Shown: one piece after another, positions 1 through 7,812 of the stretch
Layout: the number at the start of each line of letters is the position of its first letter
Numbering within the stretch: position 1 is the first letter of the stretch
Assembly (NCBI GenBank): GCA_964426945.1
Contig: CAYRSS010000007.1
Span: 1 to 64,000 of the forward strand
Reading direction: 5' to 3'
Source: CAYRSS01 sp964426945
GTDB lineage: Bacteria; Planctomycetota; Phycisphaerae; UBA1845
Length of the DNA: 64,000 bases
Notes under the pieces: generated by a model
The model's database searches: none
Seen by the model: only the letters and a program-made list of their open reading frames with translations
Told to the model about the DNA's origin: nothing
Translations under genes and position numbers: made by a program

Positions 1-468
<468 letters not shown>

Positions 469-484
469 GCTTGGCCGCGGGGTT

Positions 485-556
485 CGAAAGCTGAAAGCCG
501 AAAAGTCGAAAGCCGAAAGGGTTCGGCCGACAGCTGACAGCCGATAGCTGACAGCC
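485..556. repeat. Degenerate short direct repeats downstream of groEL
   Basis: Two blocks of imperfect ~9-10 base direct repeats follow groEL: a GAAAGCYGAAAGCC-like block (485-518) and a GACAGCYGACAGCC-like block (527-556). They lie between the stop codon and the terminator, so they would be transcribed in the 3' untranslated region. No coding potential is evident. Confidence 0.5.
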
Positions 557-563
557 ATGTTGC

Positions 564-600
564 ACCCCGCCGGGCGGAGAGATCCGTTCGGCGGGGTTTT
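564..600 (+). terminator. Rho-independent terminator of groEL
   Basis: A 9-bp stem (ACCCCGCCG at 564-572 with CGGCGGGGT at 589-597) has a second short stem, CGGA/TCCG, inside its loop and runs directly into TTTT. Position, GC-rich stem and T tract all fit an intrinsic terminator for groEL. Confidence 0.85.
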
Positions 601-1011
601 CATTTGCGCATGGCGGCACCAGGCGAGGATACGCCACGCATGCCCGTACCTGGCATTGCGGCCTGCGAACTCGGCGTGAGCATCCGCCTCGCCGAGCTGC
701 GTTGCGATGGGCTTCCACCGACTCGAGTGCGGCGTGCATCACCGAAACTTCATGGGATCGCCACGAACGTGAGCGTGATGTTGGCGACACAATAGCGAGC
801 GCTGGAGACAGGGATGGACCCGTTCGTGGACAACGTTCTGAGCGTTGCTGCAGCACGACAACAGGAGAAAACAGCGTAACATATTGTAGATAAATAGCTT
901 ATGTGAATATCGGCGATCCATCCGTCATCCTAACATTCCGATCCGGATTTGTTGGCGCCGAACGCGTTGCACCATACGCCCAAGGGACACTCAGCATTCG
1001 CCAAATAATTC
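601..1011. other. Intergenic stretch, no gene recognised
   Basis: About 410 bases between the groEL terminator and the next promoter. Only short ORFs without family features, SD or codon bias are present on either strand. Bases ~870-1010 are visibly more AT-rich than the surroundings, as expected near a promoter. Confidence 0.5.
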
Positions 1012-1040
1012 TTGCACGAACCGGGCCGGAGGGATAGAAT
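1012..1040 (+). promoter_or_regulatory. Candidate sigma-70-type promoter
   Basis: TTGCAC (1012-1017) and TAGAAT (1035-1040) are separated by exactly 17 bases and lie 28 bases upstream of the GTG start at 1068. The -10 box matches consensus at five of six positions and the -35 box only partly. The surrounding AT-rich zone supports it, but there is no experimental signal. Confidence 0.4.
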
Positions 1041-1067
1041 CCCACCGGCAGCATCGCGGAGAATCCG

Positions 1068-1577
1068 GTGACGGCAGAACACTTTCGGCAGTCCATCGCC
1101 GCTCTTCAGAGAAAGCTACACCTCCAAGAGGGGCAAGTTGCGGACACGAAGCGCCTGATCAACCTGCTACGCCAAGAGGCTGGGGAGCCCCCCCTGTATG
1201 CCGAGCACATCTCCTCTGGCGAGGGGGTATCCGCCATTCGACCGGACCAATACTACGGCCGGCCGTTGGCCACGGTCATCCGTGAGTATCTGCAGATGCG
1301 CCGGACCTCTCAGCTTGGGACGGCGTCGGTGAACGAAATCTACGAAGCCCTCAAGAAGGGCGGATACAGTTTTCAAGCGAAAAACGACGAGAACTGTAAG
1401 CGCGGGTTGCAGATCTCGCTGAGCAAGAACCAGATTTTCCACCGCATTCCGAACGGCACCTGGGGCCTCTCTGAGTGGTTCCCGACCGCCCGGGTCGACC
1501 GAGCTCCCGGGAGAGGAGGGGGCACTCCTGAAGTTGAGGCTGAGACGGAGCTTGAGGGGGGTGATCCCAATGCGTAG
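1068..1577 (+). CDS. Small protein with coiled coil and winged-helix (HARE-HTH-like) domain
   Basis: 169 residues from a GTG start preceded by GGAGA at good spacing. Residues ~5-38 look like an amphipathic coiled coil rich in Gln, Lys and Leu. Residues ~64-138 (RPLATVIREYL, then a helix ending YEALKKGGY, then a basic segment and a WGL strand) resemble the winged-helix HARE-HTH fold of HB1/ASXL, RNA polymerase delta and some restriction enzymes. That assignment is by pattern, not by search. The C-terminus is acidic and Gly-rich. The gene stands alone behind its own candidate promoter. A DNA-binding or protein-interaction role is plausible but unproven. It may be cargo of the accessory region that follows. 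Confidence 0.65.
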   Translation: MTAEHFRQSIAALQRKLHLQEGQVADTKRLINLLRQEAGEPPLYAEHISSGEGVSAIRPDQYYGRPLATVIREYLQMRRTSQLGTASVNEIYEALKKGGYSFQAKNDENCKRGLQISLSKNQIFHRIPNGTWGLSEWFPTARVDRAPGRGGGTPEVEAETELEGGDPNA

Positions 1578-1618
1578 GAGGGTCTTAGGGGCAGCTTGCT
1601 GAGTGGCCCCGAAAAGAA

Positions 1619-1661
1619 GCGGCCCCGGCACATCAAGTCTCGCAAGGACAGCCGGGGCCGC
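1619..1661. terminator. GC-rich hairpin after the winged-helix gene
   Basis: A perfect 11-bp inverted repeat (GCGGCCCCGGC at 1619-1629, GCCGGGGCCGC at 1651-1661) lies 42 bases after the stop codon. There is no T tract, so it is either a weak terminator or a transcript-end hairpin. Confidence 0.5.
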
Positions 1662-1671
1662 GCTCAGCTTC

Positions 1672-1767
1672 GCGGGTGTGGTGATCAGGTGGAGAGAGTG
1701 GGCGTCCTAATTGCTGCCCATTGACCGCCTGAAGGGCCACTTACGGGTTCGAGCCCCGTCACCCGCG
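1672..1767 (+). tRNA. tRNA-Leu-like gene, probably degenerate
   Basis: Perfect 7-bp acceptor arms (GCGGGTG 1672-1678, CACCCGC 1760-1766) and a perfect T arm (ACGGG, loop TTCGAGC, CCCGT at 1743-1759) are at tRNA spacing. The 5' start GCGGGTGTGGTG and the 3' ACGGGTTCGAGCCCCGT are what bacterial tRNA-Leu genes look like, and the 96-base length fits a class II tRNA with a long variable arm. The D arm does not pair. The best anticodon stem (TGGGC/GCCCA) encloses a 12-base loop instead of 7, so no anticodon can be read. A relic, or an unusual tRNA-like RNA, is the best reading. No CCA is encoded. Confidence 0.4.
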
Positions 1768-1878
1768 TGCCCTAGTGATTCTACCTCGACTGGCGAAGCA
1801 GTTCAATAGGATCAACGTGCAAGGGCGCTTCTACGGCCGCACCTGATTCGGCCAACAAACACGGCAAGGGGTCATGCA

Positions 1879-2066
1879 GGCTGGTGCGAGATTCCTATCT
1901 CGCACCTTCCCCCGCGGGAATCCCTTCCCGCAAGACGCTCGGGGGCGAGGCGGGTTCGGTTCCCTCCCACCACGCGGCCACAGCTTCCGCGTCTTCTATG
2001 TTCCGCACCGTTCGGCGGAAGGGATTCCGCCTGCGGAGCGTGCGAGATGGGATTCTCGCACGAGCG
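1879..2066 (+). repeat. Palindrome-built dispersed element, copy A
   Basis: First of three near-identical ~188-bp copies. It holds four hairpins. H1 (1883-1906) has 10-bp arms GGTGCGAGAT/ATCTCGCACC. H2 (1914-1931) is GCGGGAA/TTCCCGC. H3 (2014-2031) is GGCGGAA/TTCCGCC. H4 (2039-2062) is CGTGCGAGA/TCTCGCACG. H1 and H4 are similar to each other in inverse orientation, as are H2 and H3, so the unit resembles a pair of inverted REPs (BIME-like) or a small non-autonomous element. A C-rich palindrome (2067-2102) is attached to its right end. Confidence 0.75.
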
Positions 2067-2102
2067 ACCCTCCCCCTGCCCCCTCCCTGGGAGGGAGGGG
2101 GA
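2067..2102. repeat. C-rich/G-rich palindromic repeat
   Basis: A run of CCCT-type motifs turns into its complement (CCCTCCC-TGG-GAGGGAGGG), and the same motif recurs at 3419-3453, 6948-6987 and, inverted, 7083-7120. It appears to be an independent mini-repeat that often sits beside the larger element. Confidence 0.6.
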
Positions 2103-2231
2103 AAAAGCCGCCGCATCGCCCCGTCCACCGATCCTCACGGCCGCACACGCCCGGCGCGTCTCCGCGGCCGCTCCGTGTTCTCTGCGTCCCATCTTCCCTC
2201 GCGACCGTAGAAGCCGACTCGCAGGGGAACA

Positions 2232-2418
2232 GGCTGGCGCGAGATTCCTATCTCGCACCCTCCCCCGCGGGAATCCCTTCCCGCAAGACGCTCGGGGGCG
2301 AGGCGGGTTCGGTTCCCATCCAGCACGCGGCCGCAGCTTCCGCGTCTTCTGTGTTCCGCACCGTTCGGCGGAAGAGATTCCGCCTGCAGAGCGTGCGAGA
2401 TGGGATTCTCGCACCAGC
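2232..2418 (+). repeat. Palindrome-built dispersed element, copy B
   Basis: Second ~187-bp copy, colinear with copy A and only a few percent diverged. H1 carries GGCGCGAGAT here (one arm substitution), and the right end again ends in the GTGCGAGA hairpin. It stops about 50 bases before the 3' end of the DUF1963-type gene. Confidence 0.75.
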
Positions 2419-2467
2419 GGGCCCACCCCATGCCGGGTGCGGCAAGCGGTGGCGCCCCAGCCTCCAC

Positions 2468-3343
2468 CTAGCAGCACTCCCACGTCAGCCAGCAGCCATC
2501 GAAGCGCGATTGGGCGAGGTCCTGCCTGCGAATCGAATAGTGCAACACCCCGGCGTCGCCCCACATCCAGCCGGGGCCCTCGTCCTCGTCCGTGTCGAGC
2601 TGGAGCAGGAGGATCCAGTCGGCGATACCTTCCTCCATCGCCCTGGCCCGATCCTCGTCCAAGCTGTCAGCCGAGCCACAGCGCAGCCCATTGGATGCGT
2701 ACTGGCAAATCGGCTCCACGGCGCGGTGGAGAACCATCGGGTAGCCCAGCAGCCGGTGGATCGCGTCGCCGTCGAGATCACACATCAGGTCGGTGTATCG
2801 CAGGCTGTCGATGCGCTCCATCAGATCAGCCGGCAGTTGATCCCAAACCGGAAGGCTCAGTCCGGGCGCGAAGGAAAGCCGACAGGCGGCGAGCGAGTCG
2901 TTGGGCTTCCGCTTTGCCCAAGTGAGCGCGGGGGGGCTGCGGCGCTCCAGCGGCGCAACATCGTCTGCCGTGTAGGTGACACGGAAACCGCTGCGATCCT
3001 CGGGCAAGATGCCGTCTGGCTGTTCTTCCATGTCGAACCAGAAGGTCAGGCGTCCGCGACGGGGCAACAGGCCGGAGGCGTCGCAGGCGGCGGCGTCTGC
3101 CAGGCGAATGCTGGCGAGCGGTTCCATCGCCCACCGGCCGGACATCGGCCACTCCTCACCCGGCGCCATGAACGCGAAGCCGCCGCCGAGGAAGGAATCG
3201 GCGGGGGTCAGGGCCCCGGCCCTGGTGCGTCGGCGACTGAGGTGAACACACGGGCGGACGAGCTTCAACAGCTCCTCCGCATACTCGTCGAGTTGGCGAG
3301 CGTGGATCGCGGACACGAGATTATCAGTTGGAGAGGGCGGCAT
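2468..3343 (-). CDS. DUF1963 (YwqG-like) family protein
   Basis: About 291 residues from the ATG at 3343; a TTG 36 bases further upstream is a weaker alternative, and neither has a clear SD. The C-terminal third reads ILLLQLDTDED, then GPGWMWGDAGVLHYSI and a final DLAQSRFDGCWLTWE, the signature of the YwqG/DUF1963 family. The middle carries the usual RGRLTFWFDMEE strand and an RVTYT motif. Family members are soluble cytoplasmic proteins of unknown biochemical role. The gene is flanked on both sides by dispersed repeats, which suggests it lies in a mobile or recently rearranged tract. No partner gene is next to it. Confidence 0.8.
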   Translation of the reverse strand: MPPSPTDNLVSAIHARQLDEYAEELLKLVRPCVHLSRRRTRAGALTPADSFLGGGFAFMAPGEEWPMSGRWAMEPLASIRLADAAACDASGLLPRRGRLTFWFDMEEQPDGILPEDRSGFRVTYTADDVAPLERRSPPALTWAKRKPNDSLAACRLSFAPGLSLPVWDQLPADLMERIDSLRYTDLMCDLDGDAIHRLLGYPMVLHRAVEPICQYASNGLRCGSADSLDEDRARAMEEGIADWILLLQLDTDEDEGPGWMWGDAGVLHYSIRRQDLAQSRFDGCWLTWECC

Positions 3344-3387
3344 CGCCGAACTGTACGCGGCCGGCTCGGGGCCACACAAGTCCGCCA

Positions 3388-3453
3388 GCTGGTGCTAGAT
3401 CCCCATCTCGCACGAGCGACCCTCCCCCTGCCCCCTCCCTGGGAGGGAGGGGG
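3388..3453 (+). repeat. Hybrid fragment of the palindromic element plus C-rich repeat
   Basis: The sequence begins like H1 (GCTGGTG, CTAGAT), continues with the ATCTCGCACG end typical of inverse H4, and runs into the same C-rich palindrome as copy A (3419-3453). It looks like a solo or recombined half-element just upstream of the DUF1963-type gene. Confidence 0.6.
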
Positions 3454-3630
3454 AATGCCGCCGCCGGGATGGAGCCCGAGTCACGCCGCAGGCCGATGGC
3501 ATTCGGGCCGGGTTTTCACGCGGGAGGCCGACCCCGATCAGCCGCGCGGCGGGCTGAAGCGAGAATTCGCCGCATCGCTCGGGCAACCGATCATCGCGAC
3601 CCCTGCCCTCGCCGAGTACGGCGAGGACTG

Positions 3631-3708
3631 GTCCACCCAGCCGACCAGGAACTCGGCCAGATGATCAACTACCTCAAGATCACGGGCCTGCCAGTCGGCC
3701 TCATCTAA
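3631..3708 (+). pseudogene. Remnant of a GxxExxY-type protein (C-terminus only)
   Basis: Twenty-five codons read VHPADQELGQMINYLKITGL and then PVGLI before TAA. This matches the C-terminal segment of the GxxExxY (PD-(D/E)XK-like) family, where a His-rich turn is followed by QLxNYLxxxGxxVGLLINF. The catalytic upstream part is absent: the preceding sequence in this frame has no family similarity. It is therefore a decayed fragment, consistent with the repeat-rich, rearranged surroundings. The assignment rests on motif memory over a short stretch. Confidence 0.45.
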
Positions 3709-3757
3709 ACTTCAAACGCCCCCGGCTCAACGGGAAACGAATCGCGAACAGAGTGCG

Positions 3758-3843
3758 ACCGCGGATGGACACGGATGAACACGGATAGGAAGAAATAACC
3801 GCACACCAAGGCCCATCCGCGTTCATCCGCGTCCATCCGTGGT
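3758..3843. repeat. Inverted pair of CGGATGRACACGG-type repeats
   Basis: The left arm (3758-3786) and right arm (3815-3843) are inverse copies of a 29-base repeat, differing at three positions. They are separated by 28 AT-rich bases, so the transcript could fold into a long hairpin. Each arm is itself built from repeats of a ~10-base GGATGGACAC unit. Confidence 0.65.
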
Positions 3844-3849
3844 TCCAAC

Positions 3850-4037
3850 GGCTGGTGCGAGATTCCTATCTCGCACCCTCCCCCGCGGGAATCCCTTCCC
3901 GCAAGACGCCCGGGGGCGAGGCGGGTTAGGTTCCCATCCAGCACGCGGCCACAGCTTCCGCATCTTTGGTGTTCCGCACCGTTCGGCGGAAGGGATTCCG
4001 CCTGCGGAGCGTGCGAGAAGGGATTCTCGCCCGAGCA
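3850..4037 (+). repeat. Palindrome-built dispersed element, copy C
   Basis: Third ~188-bp copy in the same orientation as A and B. H1 and H2 are intact. H4 shows GTGCGAGAAGGG and TCTCGCCC, so one arm has drifted. It ends about 295 bases before the start of the caspase-like gene. Confidence 0.75.
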
Positions 4038-4332
4038 GCGCATTCGGCGTGCGGATTCTGAACCCGTTCTGCCGCAGGCCGCGCCCCTCCCCCGGCCCGC
4101 GCACCTCTCCCCCTGTCCCCGCCCCGCTGCCTGTCCCCGCCTCGCCCCCTGCCCCCTCCGTGGTTCCTCTTTCCTCCCCGCCAACCCCCCCCCAAAAAAA
4201 AGTCTGCCGCCTCTGTAAGAACCCCCCGCGGCCCCCGTTCTCCTGCAGACGGTGGCCGCCGCACGATCGGCCTGACCGGGGGCGTCCCCGGGGGAAGAGC
4301 GAGTTGCCGCCCGAGCGATAGGGGTTTCTGAG
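4038..4332. other. C-rich low-complexity intergenic stretch
   Basis: About 295 bases without a gene. Bases ~4075-4200 are almost free of A and consist of CCCCT/CCCCG runs, ending in a nine-C run followed by a run of A at about 4187-4201. It is likely untranslated leader or relic repeat for the downstream secreted protein gene. No promoter could be assigned. Confidence 0.4.
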
Positions 4333-5241
4333 ATGAACAAGCGAATGAGCAAGATGACGGCGGTGGCCCTCGGGACGGCGGGATCGCTGACCGGGGTCGC
4401 CGGTCCGGCGCTGGGCCAGTCTGTCCCGGCCAGCGCGAACAAGGAAGCCGTGGTCCGCGTGGTCACCCGCTGGGATGCCGGCGGCTGCAACCAGAACACG
4501 GTCGACGCCTGGGACAACATGGTGAAGAAGTGGTACGACGAAATCACCGACACGGGCAACACGCCGTGGGGCCACGCGGGCAAGGCCTGGGTGCGCGACG
4601 GCTTCTACCACAACGGCAATATCGTCGACAGCGACTTTACCGACGACGACCTCGTTGACTGGGGCAACGACGACGGCGCGGACCGGCTCGATGAGCCCGA
4701 CGCGATCATGATCGCCCTGCACGGCATCGACCCGAACAACGACAGCTGGTATGGCGCGGTCCGGGTGGACGAGCCCGGCACAGGCAACTGCAACGCGACC
4801 ATGGAGAACATGAAGCTCGGCAACGGCGACCTCGAGTTCCTGCACTTCTCGTCCTGCGAGAGCATGAACCAGGAGTCGTGGCTGCAGTGGGCCGACGTGT
4901 ACTACGGCCTGCACCAGATCGACGGGTGGCACGGCCTGATGTGGATCAGCACGAGCTACAACGGCCGCTATCGCCGCTTCGCCGACGATGCCTTCAACAT
5001 CAGCATCGCCGAATCCTGGATCGACAACCACTACGACAACGCGTGGGAGGCCTGGCAGGAGCACGATCACTGCCCCGTCGCCCACGGCGTCGGCACCAGC
5101 CAGTCCAGCGCCTCAGCCCGCCTGGGCAACGAGGAGTACGACTGGGTCTACAGCGACCTGTCGCACGGATCGATCGGCTACGTGATGGTGTTCGCGATTG
5201 TCGGCTGCGACCCGGATTCCGAGGGGCCGATCACGAACTAG
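4333..5241 (+). CDS. Secreted caspase-like protein (DUF6345-like)
   Basis: 302 residues with a clear Sec signal peptide (basic start, hydrophobic core, cleavage near ALGQ-S at 29-30). The mature part has a His-Gly after a hydrophobic strand (MIALHG, H130) and a Ser-Ser-Cys after another strand (LEFLHFSSC, C175). This order and spacing are those of the catalytic dyad in clan CD (caspase/gingipain-fold) cysteine peptidases. Conserved Trp/Gly segments after it (QIDGWHGLMWIST and HGVGTSQS) fit the DUF6345 family as I remember it. Protease activity is inference. It is followed 78 bases later, same strand, by another exported protein, probably in one operon. No SD is obvious, although GGGG lies upstream. 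Confidence 0.7.
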   Translation: MNKRMSKMTAVALGTAGSLTGVAGPALGQSVPASANKEAVVRVVTRWDAGGCNQNTVDAWDNMVKKWYDEITDTGNTPWGHAGKAWVRDGFYHNGNIVDSDFTDDDLVDWGNDDGADRLDEPDAIMIALHGIDPNNDSWYGAVRVDEPGTGNCNATMENMKLGNGDLEFLHFSSCESMNQESWLQWADVYYGLHQIDGWHGLMWISTSYNGRYRRFADDAFNISIAESWIDNHYDNAWEAWQEHDHCPVAHGVGTSQSSASARLGNEEYDWVYSDLSHGSIGYVMVFAIVGCDPDSEGPITN

Positions 5242-5318
5242 ATCGGACAACAGCCTTACTTGTGCAGCAAACTGAAACCAGACCAAACCCTGAACCACGA
5301 AAGCAAGAGGAACCTACG

Positions 5319-6764
5319 ATGAATACGCTCGCAAACAAGAAGATTCTCACGGCGGGCTGTGCGGCGGTCGCAGCCTTCGCTGCGGCCGCCAGCGCCCAGG
5401 TCGGCCCGGAAGTGTACACGGCCCAGATCGACGCCGGCCTTCCGACGTACACGACGGCGGTCCTCGCGGCCCCGGCGGGCCCCGACTGGATGTCCGCCGT
5501 CAGTGTGGGCCGCGTGGCCCTCGCGGTGCAGGACGCAGCTCCGGCCATCGAGATCAGTGACGGCGTCCGCACGGTGGCGCAGGATCCGGCCGACAACAGC
5601 TTCGTCAAGCTGGACTATCGCGAGGGCTTCGTGCGCTACGCCAGCAAGCTTCGCCGATTCGATTTCGACACCGATTCGCATGTCGCCGTGCCCGAGACGT
5701 TCGCCCAGGGGCTGGTCATGCAGGTGTTCGCCGACCTGGGGATTCCGACGTCGGAACTCGGCCCGGTCGACGTGGACACGATGATCGGCCAGGCGATCGA
5801 CGTCGCCACCGGCGTGTCCAGGCCGTCGTTCGAACGCGAACGGCTGGTCACCGTCGGCCGCGTGATCAACGGCCTGCCCGTGCTCGAGTCGCAGACCCGT
5901 GCGTCGGTCTCCAACAACGGAGAGATCGCCCGGCTGCAGGTGATCTGGCCGCGGTTCGAACTGGCCGCGGGTCTGGTCCTGCGTCCGCGGACCGAAGTCG
6001 TCGAGGAGATCGCCGACCGCATCTTCCGCAGCCGCGCCGGCAGCCCGGTGGTGGTGCACCTGGGGCTGGCCTACGCCCAGTTCGGCGATGAGTTCCTGCC
6101 GGTCGCGGTGGCGGCCTTCAATGATCCGGCCGGCTCTGCCCTGGAGGCCAATGCAGGGGTTGTGGAGGTCATTCCGCTGGTCGCCTTCCAGCCGGATAAC
6201 GATCAGGACGGCGTGTCCACGGCGGTCGACAACTGCCCCGAGGACCACAACCCCGATCAGGGTGACGTGGACGAGGACGGCATCGGCGACGCGTGCGACA
6301 ATTGCCCGCGGACCCGCAACGCCGGCCAGGAAGACGCGGACGGCGACGGCATCGGCGACGCGTGCAGCGGCGCCTGCTGCATCGGATCGACCTGCACCGA
6401 CGGCTCGGCCGGTGAGTGCGTGTTCGCGTGCGACGTCAAGCAACTGCTGCCCGCGACGTTCCTGGGCTGCTTCGGCGATGCGGACGGCAACGGCGTGGTG
6501 AACGCGGCGGATCGCGGGTTCATCACGGCGAATGCCGGGCAGACGGCGCCCGACCTGGTTTGCCTGTACGACATGGACGGCAACGGCGTCATCAACGCCG
6601 GCGACCGCGGCGTCGTTTCGGCGAATGCCGGCCTGTGCACCGCGCTTCCTGACTACCAGGACGGCACCGGCACCAACGGCGGCCTGCCCGACACGCGGTT
6701 TGACGCGGCCGTGCAGTACCAGGGTGACGGGACGAACTGCGCATCGGCGTCCTGCGGGGGGTGA
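5319..6764 (+). CDS. Secreted protein with thrombospondin type 3 and dockerin-like repeats
   Basis: 481 residues from the ATG at 5319, preceded by AGAGG at 8 bases; a longer open frame upstream overlaps the previous gene and is rejected. A signal peptide ends near AAASAQ (residue ~27). Residues ~30-285 include a segment VINGLPVLESQTRASVS that resembles propeptide/PepSY-like folds. Residues ~293-350 hold DxDxDG repeats with DNCP and GDACDNCP, typical thrombospondin type 3 calcium-binding repeats. A Cys-rich linker follows, then two dockerin-like DADGNGVVNAADRG units (~386-446). The protein is exported and probably Ca-bound. With the upstream caspase-like protein it may form an enzyme and inhibitor/scaffold pair, which is inference. 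Confidence 0.8.
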   Translation: MNTLANKKILTAGCAAVAAFAAAASAQVGPEVYTAQIDAGLPTYTTAVLAAPAGPDWMSAVSVGRVALAVQDAAPAIEISDGVRTVAQDPADNSFVKLDYREGFVRYASKLRRFDFDTDSHVAVPETFAQGLVMQVFADLGIPTSELGPVDVDTMIGQAIDVATGVSRPSFERERLVTVGRVINGLPVLESQTRASVSNNGEIARLQVIWPRFELAAGLVLRPRTEVVEEIADRIFRSRAGSPVVVHLGLAYAQFGDEFLPVAVAAFNDPAGSALEANAGVVEVIPLVAFQPDNDQDGVSTAVDNCPEDHNPDQGDVDEDGIGDACDNCPRTRNAGQEDADGDGIGDACSGACCIGSTCTDGSAGECVFACDVKQLLPATFLGCFGDADGNGVVNAADRGFITANAGQTAPDLVCLYDMDGNGVINAGDRGVVSANAGLCTALPDYQDGTGTNGGLPDTRFDAAVQYQGDGTNCASASCGG

Positions 6765-6796
6765 GCCCGCGAGCCACGAAACGCAGAAAGACCAAG

Positions 6797-6830
6797 GGCG
6801 GGCCGGCATGACCGGCCCGCCTTCTTTTTT
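6797..6830 (+). terminator. Rho-independent terminator
   Basis: A perfect 10-bp stem (GGCGGGCCGG at 6797-6806, CCGGCCCGCC at 6812-6821) with a 5-base loop is followed by TTCTTTTTT. It ends the caspase-like/dockerin transcription unit. Confidence 0.93.
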
Positions 6831-6947
6831 GCGTCGCGATCAAGCGCTACCCCGCGTCCTCTCACACGGGCTCGGCGCTGACCGGCAGCGCGGACGCGGG
6901 GTGCGGGCTCCGGGTGGGAGATGCCGTCTCTCGTTCCCGGGATCCGC

Positions 6948-6987
6948 TCACCCTCCCCCTGCCCCCTCCCTGTCAGGGAGGGGGGAA
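6948..6987 (+). repeat. C-rich palindromic repeat, direct copy
   Basis: Same family as 2067-2102, with TGT/CAG at the centre (CCCTCCC-TGTCA-GGGAGGG). It forms an inverted pair with 7083-7120 around 95 bases that hold no gene. Confidence 0.6.
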
Positions 6988-7082
6988 GGCGGCGCCCGCA
7001 GCCGTTGGACGCTGAGCTTGGCTTCCTGCCTCGTAGCGAAGCGGATTGAAATGCGCCTCGGTCGGTGAGGTTCGCTGAGGAC

Positions 7083-7120
7083 TCCCCCTCCCTGTCAGGG
7101 AGGGGGCAGGGGGAGGGTGT
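7083..7120 (-). repeat. C-rich palindromic repeat, inverted copy
   Basis: Reverse complement of 6948-6987 almost base for base. The pair and its spacer fill the gap between the 6797 terminator and the 3' end of the acetyltransferase gene; nothing else is seen in that stretch. Confidence 0.6.
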
Positions 7121-7180
7121 TCCCGGGGCGTTGGGAATGTGGACTCTGACGCCGTACCGACGCGGTCCGCGCGGCGCTGT

Positions 7181-7735
7181 TTACGCCCGCCACTCCTGCT
7201 CCAGCATCGCGTACACCTCGCTGCTGCACCATTCGCCCTTGAGGTAGTAATTCTCGCGGAGCCGGCCTTCGTGGGTCATACCCAGCTTTTGCGCGACGCG
7301 GCAGGAAGCCGTGTTGCGCGGGTCGCAGTCGGCCCAGATGCGGTGCAGGCCGAGTGTGTCGAAGCCGAAGGCGAGCAGGGCTTTCGCCGCTTCGACGGCG
7401 TAGCCGCGGCCCCAGCGGGGCGGATCGAAGACATACCACAGCATCGCCTCGCGGTGTTCGGGGCGTTGCACGCCGAAGCCGCAGCGGCCGATGATCGCGC
7501 CGTCGGCCTTGAGCAGCACGGCGAGGTCGTAGGTGACGCGCGGCCGGGCGGCCTGCTCGGCCTGGCGCTCGACGAGGTTGCGGCGCACGTCTTCGAGCGA
7601 TTGCGGGTCATACGAAGTGTAGCGCGTCACCGCCGGGTTGCCGTCGATGCGATGCAGGGCTTCGGCATCGGCCGGGATCATGTCGCGCAGGATCAGCCGA
7701 TCGGTGGTCAGCGAGAGCGGGGCGGCGGGGTCCAT
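7181..7735 (-). CDS. GNAT-family N-acetyltransferase (RimJ/RimL-like)
   Basis: 184 residues from the ATG at 7735 (MDPAAPLSLTTDRL); the open frame extends upstream but only into repeat sequence. It is a single-domain GNAT protein that transfers acetyl from acetyl-CoA. The first strand TTDRLILRDM is typical of RimJ/RimL relatives. The CoA pyrophosphate loop is RWGRGYAVEAAKALL, and the following HRIWADCDPRNTASCRVAQKLGM is the standard motif B region of this subgroup. The C-terminus (LEQEW) is the usual end. The substrate is unknown; members act on ribosomal proteins, amino acids or small amines. It is transcribed divergently from the large lipoprotein gene. Confidence 0.9.
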   Translation of the reverse strand: MDPAAPLSLTTDRLILRDMIPADAEALHRIDGNPAVTRYTSYDPQSLEDVRRNLVERQAEQAARPRVTYDLAVLLKADGAIIGRCGFGVQRPEHREAMLWYVFDPPRWGRGYAVEAAKALLAFGFDTLGLHRIWADCDPRNTASCRVAQKLGMTHEGRLRENYYLKGEWCSSEVYAMLEQEWRA

Positions 7736-7788
7736 GATGCGAGGATACCGGCGGCGCCGGTCGCGGGGAATCGCTGCGCAGGTTCGCT

Positions 7789-7812
7789 GGTGCGAGAATC
7801 CCATCTCGCACC
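7789..7812 (-). repeat. Solo REP-like palindrome of the dispersed element
   Basis: GGTGCGAGA (7789-7797) and TCTCGCACC (7804-7812) enclose ATCCCA, the inverse of the H4 hairpin of copies A-C. It lies alone between the divergent acetyltransferase and lipoprotein genes, which shows that the hairpin unit can occur without the full element. Confidence 0.65.

Noticed and set aside
1874..3664. Plus-strand frame of 596 codons across the repeat region
   Set aside because: It reads through the palindromic elements and the antisense of the DUF1963-type gene, and no motif occurs.
4878..5318. Upstream extension of the Ca-repeat secreted protein to give 628 residues
   Set aside because: It overlaps the caspase-like gene in another frame. 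The SD-supported ATG at 5319 begins directly with a signal peptide.
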